Shown one piece after another: positions 1-10,799 of a stretch of 64,000 nucleotides of DNA. The position numbers were made by a program, and so were the translations under genes. Under the pieces are notes generated by a model. The model was not told the origin of the DNA, ran no database searches, and saw only the letters and a list, made by a program, of their open reading frames with translations. The first letter of the stretch is position 1. Each line of letters starts with the position of its first letter. Location of the stretch: positions 75,148,731 to 75,212,730 of the forward strand of contig NC_082688.1 of assembly GCF_949987515.2 (NCBI RefSeq). The letters are read 5' to 3'. The DNA comes from Delphinus delphis. Lineage: Eukaryota > Chordata > Mammalia > Artiodactyla > Delphinidae.

Positions 1-111
1 GGCTTTCAAGATAAGGGAAAACTCTAAAAATAACTCTGGAAGTGTAGACACTGCCGATGTGTGTGTGGCCAGGTTGTAATGCGCCAGACCCCTCCTGCCC
101 ACTGCAGAATC

Positions 112-143
112 TATATAAGGCAGGAAGGCAAAAAGATGGCGCC
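112..143 (+). promoter_or_regulatory. TATA-like box followed by a YY1-like AAGATGGCGCC motif (weak)
   Basis: TATATAAGG at 112-120 is followed about 13 bases later by AAGATGGCGCC at 133-143, which resembles the YY1 site AAGATGGC. This spacing is seen in some core promoters and LTRs. It lies at the window edge with no linked transcript or recognisable LTR boundary, so it may be coincidental. Confidence 0.2.
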
Positions 144-205
144 TAGGCAAATGGCACTCGTAGAAAGAGCTTGTTAGGTCTGTAGATATAAAAATAAATA
201 AAATA

Positions 206-416
206 GGGGCTTCCCTGGTGGCGCAGTGGTTGAGGGTCCGCCTGCCGATGCAGGGGACACGGGTTCGTGCCCCGGTCCAGGAAGATCCCACACGCCGCGG
301 AGCGGCTGCGCCCGGGAGCCATGGCCGCTGAGCCTGCGCGTCCGGAGACTGTTGCTGCACAACGGGAGAGGCCACAACAGTGAGAGGCCCGCGTACCGCA
401 AAATAAATAAATAAAT
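206..416 (+). mobile_element. CHR-type SINE, about 200-bp class
   Basis: Starts GGGGCTTCCCTGGTGGCGCAG, with an A-box-like GGCGCAGTGG and a B-box-like GGGTTCGTGCC, and ends in CGTACCGC plus an (AAAT)n tail. Near-matching 15-bp TSDs flank it (191-205 and 417-431, 13/15 identical). The tRNA-derived head and GC-rich body are typical of young cetacean SINEs. Confidence 0.9.
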
Positions 417-476
417 AAATTAAATAAAATACAAGAACTGTTTGAATCAGTTGCCACCGTTTAAAATCCTGGTGAG

Positions 477-798
477 GGACTTCCCTCGTGGTGCAGTGGT
501 TAAGAATCCGCCTGCCAATGCAGGGGACACGGGTTCGAGCCCTGGTCCGGGAAGATTCCACATGCCGCGGAGCAACTAAGCCCACGTGCCGCCAACTACT
601 GAGCTTGCGTTCTAGAGTCCGCGAGCCACAACTACTGAGCTCGTGAGCCACAACTACTGAAGCCCAGATGCTTAGAGCCCATGCTCCGCAACAAGAGAAG
701 CCACCGCAATGAGAAGCCTGCACGCCTCAATGAAGAGTAGCCCCCGCTCGCCGCAACTAGAGAAAGCCCATGTGCAGCAACAAGACCCAACACAGCCA

Positions 799-831
<33 letters not shown>
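477..831 (+). mobile_element. CHR-type SINE, long class (about 350 bp)
   Basis: The tRNA-like head (GGTGCAGTGGTTAAG, GGGTTCGAGCCC) is followed by a body with three copies of a CAACTACTGA module and an (AAAT)n tail. The 14-bp TSD AAAATCCTGGYGAG is seen at 463-476 and 832-845, with one mismatch. Confidence 0.92.
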
Positions 832-833
<2 letters not shown>

Positions 834-1029
834 AATCCTGGCGAGTTCACTAGGTTCTTTTGATTTGGAAACAACGGGTTTTTACCCTCCACACACCCCG
901 TACTCTCCAGGGAAACCATTAGCTGGCGTTGCGTGGTGGCTCCTCCCACAACTTGCTTTTTCTCACTACCTGCTTGTTAACTCATCTTTGCTACCTGCCT
1001 GGCCTCTGAAGGCTTTGGGTTTGGGTCAT

Positions 1030-1320
1030 CTAGAGATATGAAACTTCCTGAGGCAAGGGTGGTGTCTTTTGAGCTGCGCCAACACTCAGCACCACCTCTT
1101 CATGCACTGTCATCTCATTTGAGTCATTCAGCAAAGCACGTTCCTCGGGCTCAGAGAGCTGAGGTATCATGACATTGGTCTCACAGCTGGATGCTGTTGA
1201 AAGATGGACAGAAGCTTGGGAATCATCCCGCTGCTGCAGATCATCAGAACCCATTTGAGTCACTGAGACCTCCTTAAGCAAAAATCCACCTCGAAAGGAT
1301 TTCCTCAGCAGAGGCTGTGT
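1030..1320 (-). other. Unrecognised open frame next to a MIR (possible exon or retrocopy fragment, unproven)
   Basis: The minus strand is open for 116 codons (1030-1380). The first 20 or so codons come from MIR sequence. The remaining stretch, about 95 codons, is outside any repeat I recognise. It is acidic and Ser/Thr-rich (for example SVTQMGSDDLQQRDDSQASV and NEMTVHEEVV) and looks more protein-like than most chance frames here. It ends at TAG at 1030. No family was recognised, there is no clear splice acceptor, and it is on the same strand as MOB3B. Confidence 0.2.
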
Positions 1321-1324
1321 CTGG

Positions 1325-1525
1325 GATTGGAAGTCAGACTGCATACGTTCAACCCCTGCCTCCCCAGACCTGTGTGACATTGGACAAGTTGCTTCACCTC
1401 CTTGCCTGACGTTCCTTCTCTCTTGAGTGGAGATAAAAACAGTATTTATCTCATAGGACTGTGTGCAGATTAAACGAGGTAATATATAAACATATCTCCT
1501 ACAGCACCTGGGTCATAGCTTTACC
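1325..1525 (+). mobile_element. MIR SINE
   Basis: Shows MIR core and 3' signatures in order: a degraded GTTCAACCCCTGCC, GTGTGACATTGGACAAGTTGC, CTTCACCTCCTTGCCT, ATCTCATAGGACTGTG and the terminal CAGCACCTGGGTCATA. Confidence 0.75.
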
Positions 1526-2270
1526 CAAAATATTTCCCTATTATTATACCTTCAGAAGCTGAACATACCAAATTTTAAAAGTATATAGTTATTACAGACC
1601 ATTACAGCATTCTTCTACGCTGAAATACTTTCATAAGACATAGACATAAATCACTACCGTAAATCTCTGTTTTAAAATAATTATACTATGAGAAATAAAT
1701 GAAGTAAAGGGAAGGGCCGTGACAATCTATGTCATTCTGGATCCACAATGTGCCAGAACTGGAAGGAAAGCTAAGCCTTCCCTAAACCAGTGGATTAACA
1801 ACTTCTTTTAGCAGCAGAAACCATTTCTTCAAATGCAGTCTCACACCGAAGCCATTAATGAGAGCAGTGTGGCAGCTCTGAGACCAAGACTGGCCTGTGA
1901 CTGTATCCCCAGCACCTAGCCACGTGCCTGGAGCACAGGACCCTAGTAGCACTAAGGCTTGCGTGATGGGGGCTCTAACACAGGTGAGGTGCCAGGCTGA
2001 AAAGATGAAGTCTGGAGGGATAGGCTTCTAGGGTATGGTGACGATTGCTGCCAGTACGGGGTGACAAAAACACCATTGTGGTCTAGACAGGGTACTGGGT
2101 GTGGGGTTGATTCTGGGGGAAGGAATGGGGTGGGGAATAAGTAAGCCTGACTTAAGTAAACAAAAGTAGCAGGGCTAGATGCCATCTAAAAAACCCAAGA
2201 TGAAGGAGCCACTTTTCAGCCAAGCATCTTGTTGAACTCCAATCCTGCCCAGAAATCTGGGAACAGATAA
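1526..2270. other. Intronic DNA with no recognised feature
   Basis: AT-rich in its first half. Only weak old-repeat echoes were seen (GTATCCCCAGCACCTAGCC near 1900-1920 resembles an L2/MIR 3' end). No exon or RNA gene is visible. Confidence 0.5.
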
Positions 2271-2275
2271 TGTTC

Positions 2276-2458
2276 GTTTCAAAGTGTGATGCCTGGACCA
2301 CTTGCATCAGAACCGCCTGGAAGCTTATTAAAAATGCAAATTCGTGACCCCCAAGAAGAATTACTCCATCAGAATTTCCAGTAGTAGAATCCATGCATTT
2401 ACATCCTCCACGAGCTTCCCAGATGTTCTTGTGCAAAAAAAAATGTTTGAGAAGCACC
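2276..2458 (+). mobile_element. hAT-Charlie MER5A-like element, degraded
   Basis: Follows the MER5A order: TTTCAAAGTGTGATGCCTGGA, CATCAGAACCGCCTGGAAGC, TTATTAAAAATGCAAATTC, and a terminal TTTGAGAAGCACC complementary to its start. A further MER5-like piece (GAGGTGGGGCCTGAGAATTG) follows at about 2530-2600. Confidence 0.65.
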
Positions 2459-2939
2459 ATACTCCATCTCACTGGGGCTCCGCCACGGTGTCACCGAGAG
2501 CCATCGGGAGAGCTCTACTCTGCTTGGGCCCTACCCTTGGAGATTCGGATTTAATAGGTCTGAGGTGGGGCCTGAGAATTGAGGTGCTTTCTGAAATCCA
2601 CCTTCCCCCCACCCCGCCCCTGGGTTGTAGGGCAGAGTGGTTTATAATCATTCACAACTGATTGCCAGAGGGGAGGGAGAGCCTCCTGTCTCCGTGACAT
2701 GAATCACTTCCGTTATTACAACCAACTGAAAATTGCCGATATTCTTATTGGCCCTTAGAGATAAGTTGCTACTTTTCCCTTCGGTTTGTCTCTTTAACCA
2801 CTCAGGCAGCAGGAAGACAAAAGTTTTCAGCAAAGACCTGTCAAAACATTGCTCTCACAAACACTGAAGTTGCTTTTAAAATATGCTGGGGATGCATTAC
2901 CAAGCATACTTTAAAGTTTATCAAGGTATATTTTGTTTT

Positions 2940-3250
2940 TAATAAAATGCTTTATTTAAATGCACAGTTTGATGAGTTTTGATGGATATATGCTTCCAGG
3001 TACCACCTCAATTAAGATACGTAATATTTCTACCACCTCCGAGAAAATTCCCTCTTTACTCCTTTGCGATCAATCTCCCAACCCCACCCTTGGCCCAGGC
3101 AACCAATGATCTGCTTTCTGACACTGGATTAGTTTCGACTGTTCTAGAATTTGATATAAATGGCATCAAACAGTATGTACTTTATGCTGGGTTTCTTTTG
3201 CTCAGCACAATGTTTTTAAGATTCATCCATAACATGAATTATTAGTGAAT
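2940..3250 (-). mobile_element. L1M 3' UTR fragment
   Basis: The complement carries an old L1 3' region. On the plus strand the signature reads GATGAGTTTTGATGGATATA, CCAATGATCTGCTTTCTGAC, GATTAGTTTCGACTGTTCTAG, ATAAATGGCATCAAACAGTA and GCTCAGCACAATGTTTTTAA. It is truncated at both ends. Confidence 0.75.
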
Positions 3251-3372
3251 TATATTGTTCATTGTTTCTTCTCTGTTTTAAAAATAAGTGCATAGGGCTT
3301 CTGGGTACTACTTCCAGAGAAAGAGCAGGTTTCCGGAACAAATTGAAAGGGAAGTGAGAAAGTAAAGACCAT

Positions 3373-3681
3373 GGGCTTCCCTGGTGGCACAGTGGTTAAG
3401 AATCCACCTGCCAATGCAGGGGACACGGGTTTGACCCCTGGTCCGGGAAGATCCCACATGCCGCGGAGCAACTAAGCCTGTGCGCCACAACTACTGAGCC
3501 TGTGCTCTAAAGCCCGAGAGCCACAACTACTGAAGCCTGCGCGCCTACAGCCCGTGCTCCGCAACAAGAGAAGCCACCACAATGAGAAGCCCGCGCACCG
3601 CAACGAAGAGTAGCCCCCGCTCGCCGCAACTAGAGGAAGCCCGTGTGCAGCAAAGAAGAGCCAATGCAGCCAAAGATAAAT
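3373..3681 (+). mobile_element. CHR-type SINE, long class, with perfect TSD
   Basis: Head GGGCTTCCCTGGTGGCACAG, B-box region GGGTTTGACCCC, two CAACTACTGA modules and a short degenerate tail. The 15-bp TSD GAAAGTAAAGACCAT is identical at 3358-3372 and 3682-3696. Confidence 0.93.
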
Positions 3682-3938
3682 GAAAGTAAAGACCATTGGC
3701 TAGATCGCCTTCTTCAAGGAGCTTGGCCAGGAAGGCGAGGAGGAAATGACCACACTGAAGTAAGGGGAGTTTTCACCTGGGCAGGTGATGTCTGGAGGAA
3801 GGAGCATGTGGGGGAGGTGGCAGTCCTGAGCTGCAGGATGTGGGAAATGAGAGAAGAAAGGGAAATAAACTCAAGTGTCAAAGACAAACATCACCAGTTA
3901 AAAAAAATGTTGGTCTCTGTGGTGGTTTAAAAATATGT

Positions 3939-4144
3939 CCATTTTTAAAAAAATTTTTATTGGAGTATAGTTGCTTTACACTGTTGTGTTAGTTTCTGCT
4001 GCACAGAAAAGTGAATCAGCTATATGTATATATATATTCCCTGTTTTTTAGATTTCCTACCCATTTAGGTCACCATAGAGCATTGAGTAGAGTTCCCTGT
4101 GCTATACAGTAGGTTCTCATTGGTTATCTATTTTATACATAGTA
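3939..4144 (-). mobile_element. 5'-truncated L1 3' end inserted in the MLT1-like LTR
   Basis: Plus-strand signature TTTTTATTGGAGTATAGTTG, CTTTACACTGTTGTGTTAGT, TTCTGCTGCACAGAAAAGTG, CATAGAGCATTGAGTAGAGT, CTGTGCTATACAGTAGGTTC. This is the 3' UTR of the cetartiodactyl L1 in minus orientation. Candidate TSD TATGTCCA/TATGCCCA surrounds it. Confidence 0.8.
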
Positions 4145-4162
4145 GTATGCCCACAAATTCTT

Positions 4163-4500
4163 TTCTTTTTAAAATAAATAAATAAATAAATAAATAAATT
4201 TATTGGCTGCGTTGGGTCTTCGTTGCTGCACGCAAGCTTTCTCTAGTTGTGGTGAGCAGGGGATACTCTTTGTTGCGGTGCGCGGGCTTCTCATTGCGGT
4301 GGCTTCTTGTGTTGCAGAGCATGCGCTCTAGGTATGCAGGCTCAGTAGTTGTGGCTCGCAGGCTCTAGAGTGCAGGCTCAGTAGTTGTGGCGCACAGACT
4401 TAGTTGCTCCGTGGCATGTGGTATCTTCCCCGACCAGGCCTGGAACCTGTGTTCCCTGCATTGGCAGGCAGATTCTTAACCACTGCGTCACCAGGGAAGT
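4163..4500 (-). mobile_element. CHR-type SINE, long class, minus orientation
   Basis: An (AAAT)n tail at the left is followed by the complement of the body (two CTCAGTAGTTGTGG modules) and of the head, ending CACCAGGGAAGTC. TSD CCCAYAAATTCTT lies at 4150-4162 and 4501-4513 (one mismatch), inside the MLT1-like LTR. Confidence 0.92.
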
Positions 4501-4800
4501 CCCATAAATTCTTAGATATTCCTCTTTTCAAGAGAGAGAAAACTTAATTTTCTTCCCCTTTCAGTGTGGGCTGGACTTAGTGACTCACTTCTGATGAATG
4601 GCAAGTGGTGGAAGGGTGGTTTGTCACTTTTGACACTAAGCCTTAGAGGTACTGTAGCTTCCATCGTGGTTGCCCTCTTTGGGGTCAGGGAGCTCTGGGA
4701 GCAACTGGCAGGGACCTAACGTGGTGAATAGTGAAGGGACATCATCTCTCAAGGAGAGGAGGCTTGCAGGACGAGCAGGACTTAGGAGATGTGGAGGCCG

Positions 4801-5760
4801 AGAGACTGGCATGTACTTATAACCTGGAGGTGAAGGGACATGGCTCTTTCAGGGAACTCTAGGAAGCTCCCTTTTGAAGCCATCTGTGTCTCTCTCTTCA
4901 TCCAGATCTACCTGTATGCATTTATTCTAAATTACTGGTCCAGTTACACTCAGATTCACAACACAGTAGGAATCTACTAGCACTAACCTCATGAAACTCA
5001 TACTGATTAGTACCGTGTTCTAGTTTGACATTATGGCCTAACTGGCCTTGTTGGTGGCTTGGATAGCTAACCTTTATGCACAAAATTATCTCATGGTAAG
5101 AGATGTCCTGAAGACCACACAGTGACTACAGAAGTCCTTAGGATAAGGACTGCTTATAACCTTATCCTCATGCTTTTATTGTGGTAAGAGAAGATATATT
5201 GTTATATTTCAGTAAGTAAAACCTTCCTGAATTCAAATCCCAAGCTAATACTCATTTGACAAAGAATCTACTCTTGTCTGCCGGGAAATTTGAACTAGTC
5301 TAGACCACACATAGCAGACAAAATTTGGCAGGCTTATTTATATATGGGCATCAAGCCATACTGACTGTTCACACGTTTATTCAAATGCTCACGAAGATAA
5401 ATTAATTCCTGCTGTGACTGACATTCTGCAGCAATTTCCAAAAATGCAGACACAGTGAAATGTAATTACGATTTGTAATTGATTTGTAATTTACGAGCAT
5501 TCCTGAGGCGCTGAGCAGCCGGAGATGGAGACCTAGTGAGAAACACTGAGCATACCGTTCTGAGTTTTATCTGTTTTTCATCTGTAAACTGGGAGAGAAG
5601 TGGTCTAGCAAAGAGAAGCAGACCATAATCAACGCTTAAAGAGCTAAATGGCAATGCCTCATTGAGGCAGCAGGGGGACAATTCTGAACACATCTGGCAG
5701 CCACTGGTGGGACAGGGTATTAACAGAGTATTGTAGGAGGTAACACGTGAGGCTGGAACC
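4801..5760. other. Intronic DNA with no recognised feature
   Basis: Unique-looking, AT-rich in its second half. No exon, RNA gene or repeat could be identified with confidence. Confidence 0.5.
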
Positions 5761-5767
5761 TCTTAGT

Positions 5768-5966
5768 CAGTGGTGTCCGACAGAACATTCCATGATGATG
5801 GAGAGGCTCACTATCCAATACAATACCCACTAGACATACGTGGCTTTCGAGCTCTTGAAAAGTGACTAGTAAGATTAAGAAACTAATTTTAGTTTTTATT
5901 TAATTTTAATTAATTTAAATGTAAATAGCCACAGGTGACCAGTGACTACTGTATTGGACAGTGCAG
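5768..5966 (+). mobile_element. hAT MER58-like MITE
   Basis: Begins CAGTGGTGTCCGACAGAAC and ends CTGTATTGGACAGTGCAG. TIRs are inverted (CAGTGGTGTCC against CAGTGCAGCTC... partly degraded by age), and internally there is a palindromic AT-rich core (TTTTAGTTTTTATTTAATTT) flanked by ACGTGGCTTTCGAGC and AGCCACAGGTGACC. Flanking octamers CTCTTAGT/CTCTAATG are a partial 8-bp TSD. The family name is from memory. Confidence 0.65.
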
Positions 5967-6300
5967 CTCTAATGAATGTGGTTTCATGGATTCTTTAAAA
6001 CCAGGAGCTTCTTGAAGAATGGAGATGTATCTTACACTGGTGCTCAGCACATGTCTGACATATAGTAGGTTTTCAATAAATGCTTATTAACAGACCCTCA
6101 GTAGCTAGAAGAGGGCTGCCTTTATAATACGGAACGTAGATTGTTTAAGACTGTTTAGTTAGTATTTCCCAAAGGGTATTTCAAAGCCTTAGACCCACAA
6201 AATGCTCTGGAAAGAAAGAACTCCGTGATCAAATGTATCTGTATGTTCTATATCTTGCTTGGGGGATTAGGATACATGACAGGGTACTAAAGAAACTGGA

Positions 6301-6491
6301 GGGCTTCCCTGGTGGCGCAGTGGTTGAGAGTCCGCCTGCCGAAGCAGGGGACACGGGTTCGTGTCCTGGTCCGGGAAGATCCCACATGCCGCGGAGCGGC
6401 TGGGCCCATGAGCCATGGCCGCTGAGCCTGCACTCCGCAACGGGAGAGGTCACAACAGTGAGAGGCTCGCGTACCGGAAAAAAAAAAAAAA
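6301..6491 (+). mobile_element. CHR-type SINE, about 200-bp class, with perfect TSD
   Basis: Starts GGGCTTCCCTGGTGGCGCAG, ends GCGTACCGG plus a pure A-tail. TSD AAAGAAACTGGA is identical at 6289-6300 and 6492-6503, which supports a recent insertion. Confidence 0.94.
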
Positions 6492-6503
6492 AAAGAAACT
6501 GGA

Positions 6504-7322
6504 ATAGCTTTATTAACTCACTGTTTCGCCTAGTCATTTGACCATGAAACCCCGTTTTCACATAATACCTTTGACATCCCCTAGAACTAGTAGATTCTGG
6601 GAAAAATACTTTGGAGGATGCTGAAATAATGACAGGGTAAGAGGAAGACTTCCAATGAATTCCTTGAAAAGTAGGGACCCCGATTTCTAGCACATGGTCA
6701 GCAGATAATAAATATTTATTGAATGGTCTAGAAATGTCTCACTTCCAATCAAAATCAGAAGCAGTCTACAAACCATTCCCGCTCAGCAAAGGTAAAGAAA
6801 GAAGGCAGAGTGTGGCTGGCAAACCTAGGTATTCTCAGGCGGCCGTATTGGGTACCTGCCGAACTAGAAGATAATCTGACATGTATGAATTAGGGGTATG
6901 TAATAGCAAATTGGAACAGAAATAATAAGAGTTATTGAAATATACTAATATTTTAAGATCCTGTACTTTAAAAATTTAAACCAAGCAGCTAAACACTGAG
7001 AATTTGCTGTGATTTAGAATATCAACCCCCATAGAAAGGAATGACCAATCCAGAGATACAGGTGGTGTAAACGAGGATGAAGCATGGGTCCCTGGGGATA
7101 GGAGAAGAGAATGGTCCTCTCTGAGAAGAACAATGATAAAACAAGAACCTGACTGAGACCAGGACAGAAACATTTTCCTTAGTCACTTCTGGTCTTTAGT
7201 TTTGCTAGTGCCTTAGTAAGAAGGGATTGGAATTAACTCTAGACCCACACCATAGTTTCAGCTAAAAATTATTTGTAGTTATTGTACATACACTTACGCT
7301 TAAGTTTAATAAATTATATATA
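6504..7322. other. Intronic DNA, mostly unannotated
   Basis: Contains one L2/MIR-like 3' tail (GCACATGGTCAGCAGATAAT followed by AAATATTTATTGAATGG) at about 6688-6726. Otherwise no feature was recognised. Confidence 0.45.
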
Positions 7323-7687
7323 GGGCTTCCCTGGTGGCTCAGTGGTTAAGAATCCGCCTGCCAATGCAGGGGACACGGGTTCGAGCCCTGGTCCGGAAGA
7401 TCCCACATGCTGCGGAGCAAGTAAGACCGTGTGCCACAACTACTGACCCTGAGCTCTACAGCCTGTGAGCCACAACTACTGAGCCCACGTGCTGCAACTA
7501 CTGAAGCCTGCGTGCCTAGCGCCCATGCTCCGCAACAAGAGAAGCCACCACAATGAGAATTTCGTGCACTGCAACTAAGAGTAGCCCCTGCACGCTGCAA
7601 CTAGAGAAAGACTGCGCGCAGCAACGAAGACCCAACGCAGCCAAAAATAAATAAATAAATAATAATTTTTTTTAAAAAAAAAAACAC
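7323..7687 (+). mobile_element. CHR-type SINE, long class
   Basis: Head GGGCTTCCCTGGTGGCTCAG, B-box region GGGTTCGAGCCC, three CAACTACTGA modules, then an (AAAT)n/A-rich tail. TSDs are weak (TATATAG on both sides). Confidence 0.88.
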
Positions 7688-8154
7688 TGTATATAGACCA
7701 TTCTTATGGTATGGGTTAATCTCTTTTCAATAAATCCTTCCTATTCTCTTTTGAAACTTGAAGTTAGAAAAAAACAAGAATCTCTTCAGATCTAGTTAGG
7801 TAAAGGAATCTAGATGGGAGAAACTCCAACCAAAACCGTCAGTCAAGATCATGGTACCCTCTGCAGTGAGGTGCCCAGACAAAGCCTGTCCCTGCAAGGC
7901 TGGATGCGTTCCATGTGTGTGATCCACAGACTTCGTCATGTGCTTTAGATCTGCCCACTTAAAACAGAGGCTTCAAAATGAAAAAAGTGTACCTATTATA
8001 AAGATAACGTCACCTCAGTGTTTACAAAGATGCTGAACTCCCCACTCCAGGAGTGATCACCCCACATCCAGGGAAAGCTTAATTGTTTAGCCCATGTGAT
8101 TGTGCACATCCGCCTCCAACTACATTCACAGAAGGGATGCACCAACGCTAGCCT

Positions 8155-8252
8155 GTTCCTCTGAGCATCTCTGTCACCTGCGGACCGCCTTGCTCCTCTG
8201 AGCATCTCTGTCACCTGTGGACCACCTTGTTCCTTTAAGCATCTCTGTCACC
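8155..8252 (+). repeat. 37-bp tandem repeat, about 2.6 copies
   Basis: Units at 8155-8191, 8192-8228 and a partial at 8229-8252 share TCTGAGCATCTCTGTCACCT then GYGGACCRCCTT. The third unit reads TTTAAGCATCTCTGTCACC. Copies differ at few bases, so the duplication is fairly recent. No link to a known satellite was recognised. Confidence 0.85.
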
Positions 8253-8384
8253 ACAGCTCTGAGAAGGGGGAGGAGAGGGCGCGGCCAGAGACGGGAAAGA
8301 GCTCACTCAAAACCCTTGGTCCTGGGCACACAGGCCACTTGTCATGTTTAGCTTTGGTCTTTGTTGGTAAGGCCTTTTAAAGCA

Positions 8385-8650
8385 TAAGGTTTGATTTTTC
8401 TGATTATTATAAAAGTGATGCATGTTTGTTACAGAAAACTTGAAAAGTCCTAGTAGACACATATACAAAAGTATCACCCAAGAGAGTACTCTTGACTCTT
8501 TTTGCCATATTTCCTTTCTCTATGATTAGATGATTCTAGTAGACATACTAATAGACAGACATATGATTAGAGTGATTTTCCAATACGGTTTTGAATCTTG
8601 TTTTTATTACTTAATATTATGTGTTGTGATTTTCCCATGGGCATCGTATT
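8385..8650 (+). mobile_element. Old LINE-like fragment
   Basis: Motifs such as TATAAAAGTGATGCATGTTT, TACAGAAAACTTGAAAAGTC and TATCACCCAAGAGA recall a common ancient LINE segment, also seen at about 31960-32105. Family assignment is uncertain. Confidence 0.35.
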
Positions 8651-9290
8651 CAACTCTAATTGATTATATTTTAGGCCCTGAAATAAAGCAGACCACATCT
8701 CACCCCTGACCCAGTTAAAAAACAAAACCAAACCAAAAACCAAAACCCAAAAACCAACCATCTCCCATCGTACAAACCAGAAGCGAAAGCTCACTGGACA
8801 TCAGCAAAAGATGAATAAGTAGAACTCACAAAGACATGCAGCTGACATTGCTCCATTCCCGCTAAGGCAGCACAATGCCGTTCATTGAAAATAATCCCAC
8901 ATTCCTTTGCTATTTTTCAAACTGACGCTTTAAAATATGTCTGCCAAAGCTCCTAAAATGGTCTCTGGCAGGCTCTCCCATTCAGCTCTGGGCGTTTCGG
9001 TTGCCCTGAACGACCACCCCCAGCTGATGCCATGCTGGAGACAGACAGACAGATACACACACACGCACCACCTCACTTGACAAAGTCCCACGAATGCAAA
9101 CTCAAGTCCAGCGACCCTCTGTGCCAGGTATACCCACTCTGCTGGCGTGGCGGGCTTTCATTCATGAAACTTCACTAAGCAAAAAGGAAAGTCACCTTGG
9201 ACCAAAGACAATAAGGCTGTTGACATCCCGTGTCAAAGATCATAGTCTCAGTAAGTCAAGCCGGGGGGGACTCTTGATACGATCTCGTTC
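8651..9290. other. Intronic DNA with a short CA/GACA-rich patch
   Basis: A low-complexity CAGACAGACAGATACACACA patch lies at about 9040-9066, and an AAACCAAA-rich patch near 8720-8755. No gene or clear transposon was seen. Confidence 0.45.
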
Positions 9291-9400
9291 ATATGTGGAA
9301 GACTGAGGTCCAGAGATATTAAGTGCCTTGCTCAGCATCAGACAACGAATGTGGTAACATAATAGTGGAAGCATCCTTGCAAAGGCCAAACTGCCAGGCT
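9290..9400 (-). mobile_element. MIR fragment
   Basis: Complement of a MIR core: GAAGACTGAGGTCCAGAGAT, TAAGTGCCTTGCTCAGCATC. Short and diverged. Confidence 0.45.
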
Positions 9401-9921
9401 TCAGACTCCCAGGCTGAAGCTCTTTCTTCTTCAATGCCTGGGTCCATGTTGGAACCATCTGGCTGAAAGTGAAAGAACCCGCCTGACAAGAAGCAGCCCA
9501 GAGGCCTTTGCACAGATGGTGTTTCAAAAGAAAAGATCCTTTCAAAAGCCCCACAATGGCTCTTCATTGCTGGCTATTTGGGGGAGCAGCTCTGGCTCAT
9601 GTGACAGGCTCTGCTTCTTTTCACCGTCCTGACCTGATCTGGCCAATCCTGGCTACTGCACTCACCCAAGCAGCTCCAAGGGAAGCGTGGGCACGACCTG
9701 GCCACCTCATACGGGAACGCAAGGTCATCACATGCCTGGGCTTAGATGGGCTGTGCTGGGTCTTTATGAGACAAGGCTTTCCAAGTCTTTGGTCTGCAAA
9801 CTGTTGTTCATCCATCTGGCCCTGAAGTACCCATTTTTGAAGCAGTGGTTTTGGTGCTGAAGCCTAAGATCATTTGGTGTGTGAACCTCAGTCATTAGCC
9901 AGCAGGCACTGCCTACAGACT

Positions 9922-9939
9922 GGGGGGGGGGGGTGGGGG
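9922..9939 (+). repeat. Guanine run (G12-T-G5)
   Basis: Twelve consecutive Gs, one T, then five Gs. The run could fold as a G-quadruplex or simply be slippage-prone. No gene context. Confidence 0.8.
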
Positions 9940-10799
9940 AAGCTTGGGCGTGATAACATGGCAGTAACGAGAATAACGAGGGAGGTTGAGAAACTGCCCA
10001 CCACACCTGTTTGAAGTAAAGGTAATAAGTGTGGGGAACAGAGGAAACAATTTACGTGAAGAATGTAAGGGAACACCTGGAACTCAAGAAATGGAGCTAT
10101 CGTTTATTTCCACAGCCACATGGTAAAAACTCAGTGATGGGGTGTCATACAGGGAAGTGGGAGGGCTGAGGAGTGAAGATGAATGAGGCTGAGTTACTTT
10201 TCTTTCCGTGAAGCCCTCCCGTATGAGGAGTCTCACTTCCTTCCCGTCTCCCTCTCCAAGGCTTCTTTCTTCCTTACCCCATGCAGCAGTGGGGAGTGTA
10301 CGGCTGGGGCCAGGGTGGAGGCACGGAGGGAAAACTCAAAATCCAGAAACACATCACAGAGCTGAACAGTGTTGTCCCCGCTTTGTTCCACAGATCACAG
10401 TCTCCATAAGATGTCAATGAGTGATGACAAAAGAAAAAAAGATTTCAGCAGCTAAATGGGGGGCAGGGGGCGCTACACAAAACCGAACCAGTTTCTTCAC
10501 TGGATGACTTCGCAAGGCCTTTGATCTACGATTGTCCGTCGTGAGTCTTCAGGGGTGGAGATGATGTAGCATTTCGAAAACTCATTTGATCAGGAAAAGA
10601 AAAACTTGTTTTCACTGGTTATTACTCGGGACTGACATTTTGAGGAATACTCTTGGCCAGTGCTGGTCCTTAGATCTTGCTTCTTTGCTTTACTTTCCCA
10701 CCTCACTGAGCTGACCCCACCCCCCATCCTAGAGACTAAGAAGGGATGATGTGCTAACAATAGTAATTTTCAAATTTGAGAGTAATTGTCATCTAGAGT

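Larger units (their letters stand above)
3912..4800 (+). mobile_element. MLT1-like MaLR LTR, interrupted by an L1 and a SINE
   Basis: The left part, GTGGTTTAAAAATATGTCCA at about 3920-3938, continues after the insertions as AAATTCTTAGATATTCCTC, then GTGTGGGCTGGACTTAGTGA, TCACTTCTGATGAATGGCAA and TAGCTTCCATCGTGGTTGCC. This is the order of the MLT1 LTR 5' half. The right border is uncertain. It is non-autonomous LTR debris with no coding capacity. Confidence 0.65.
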
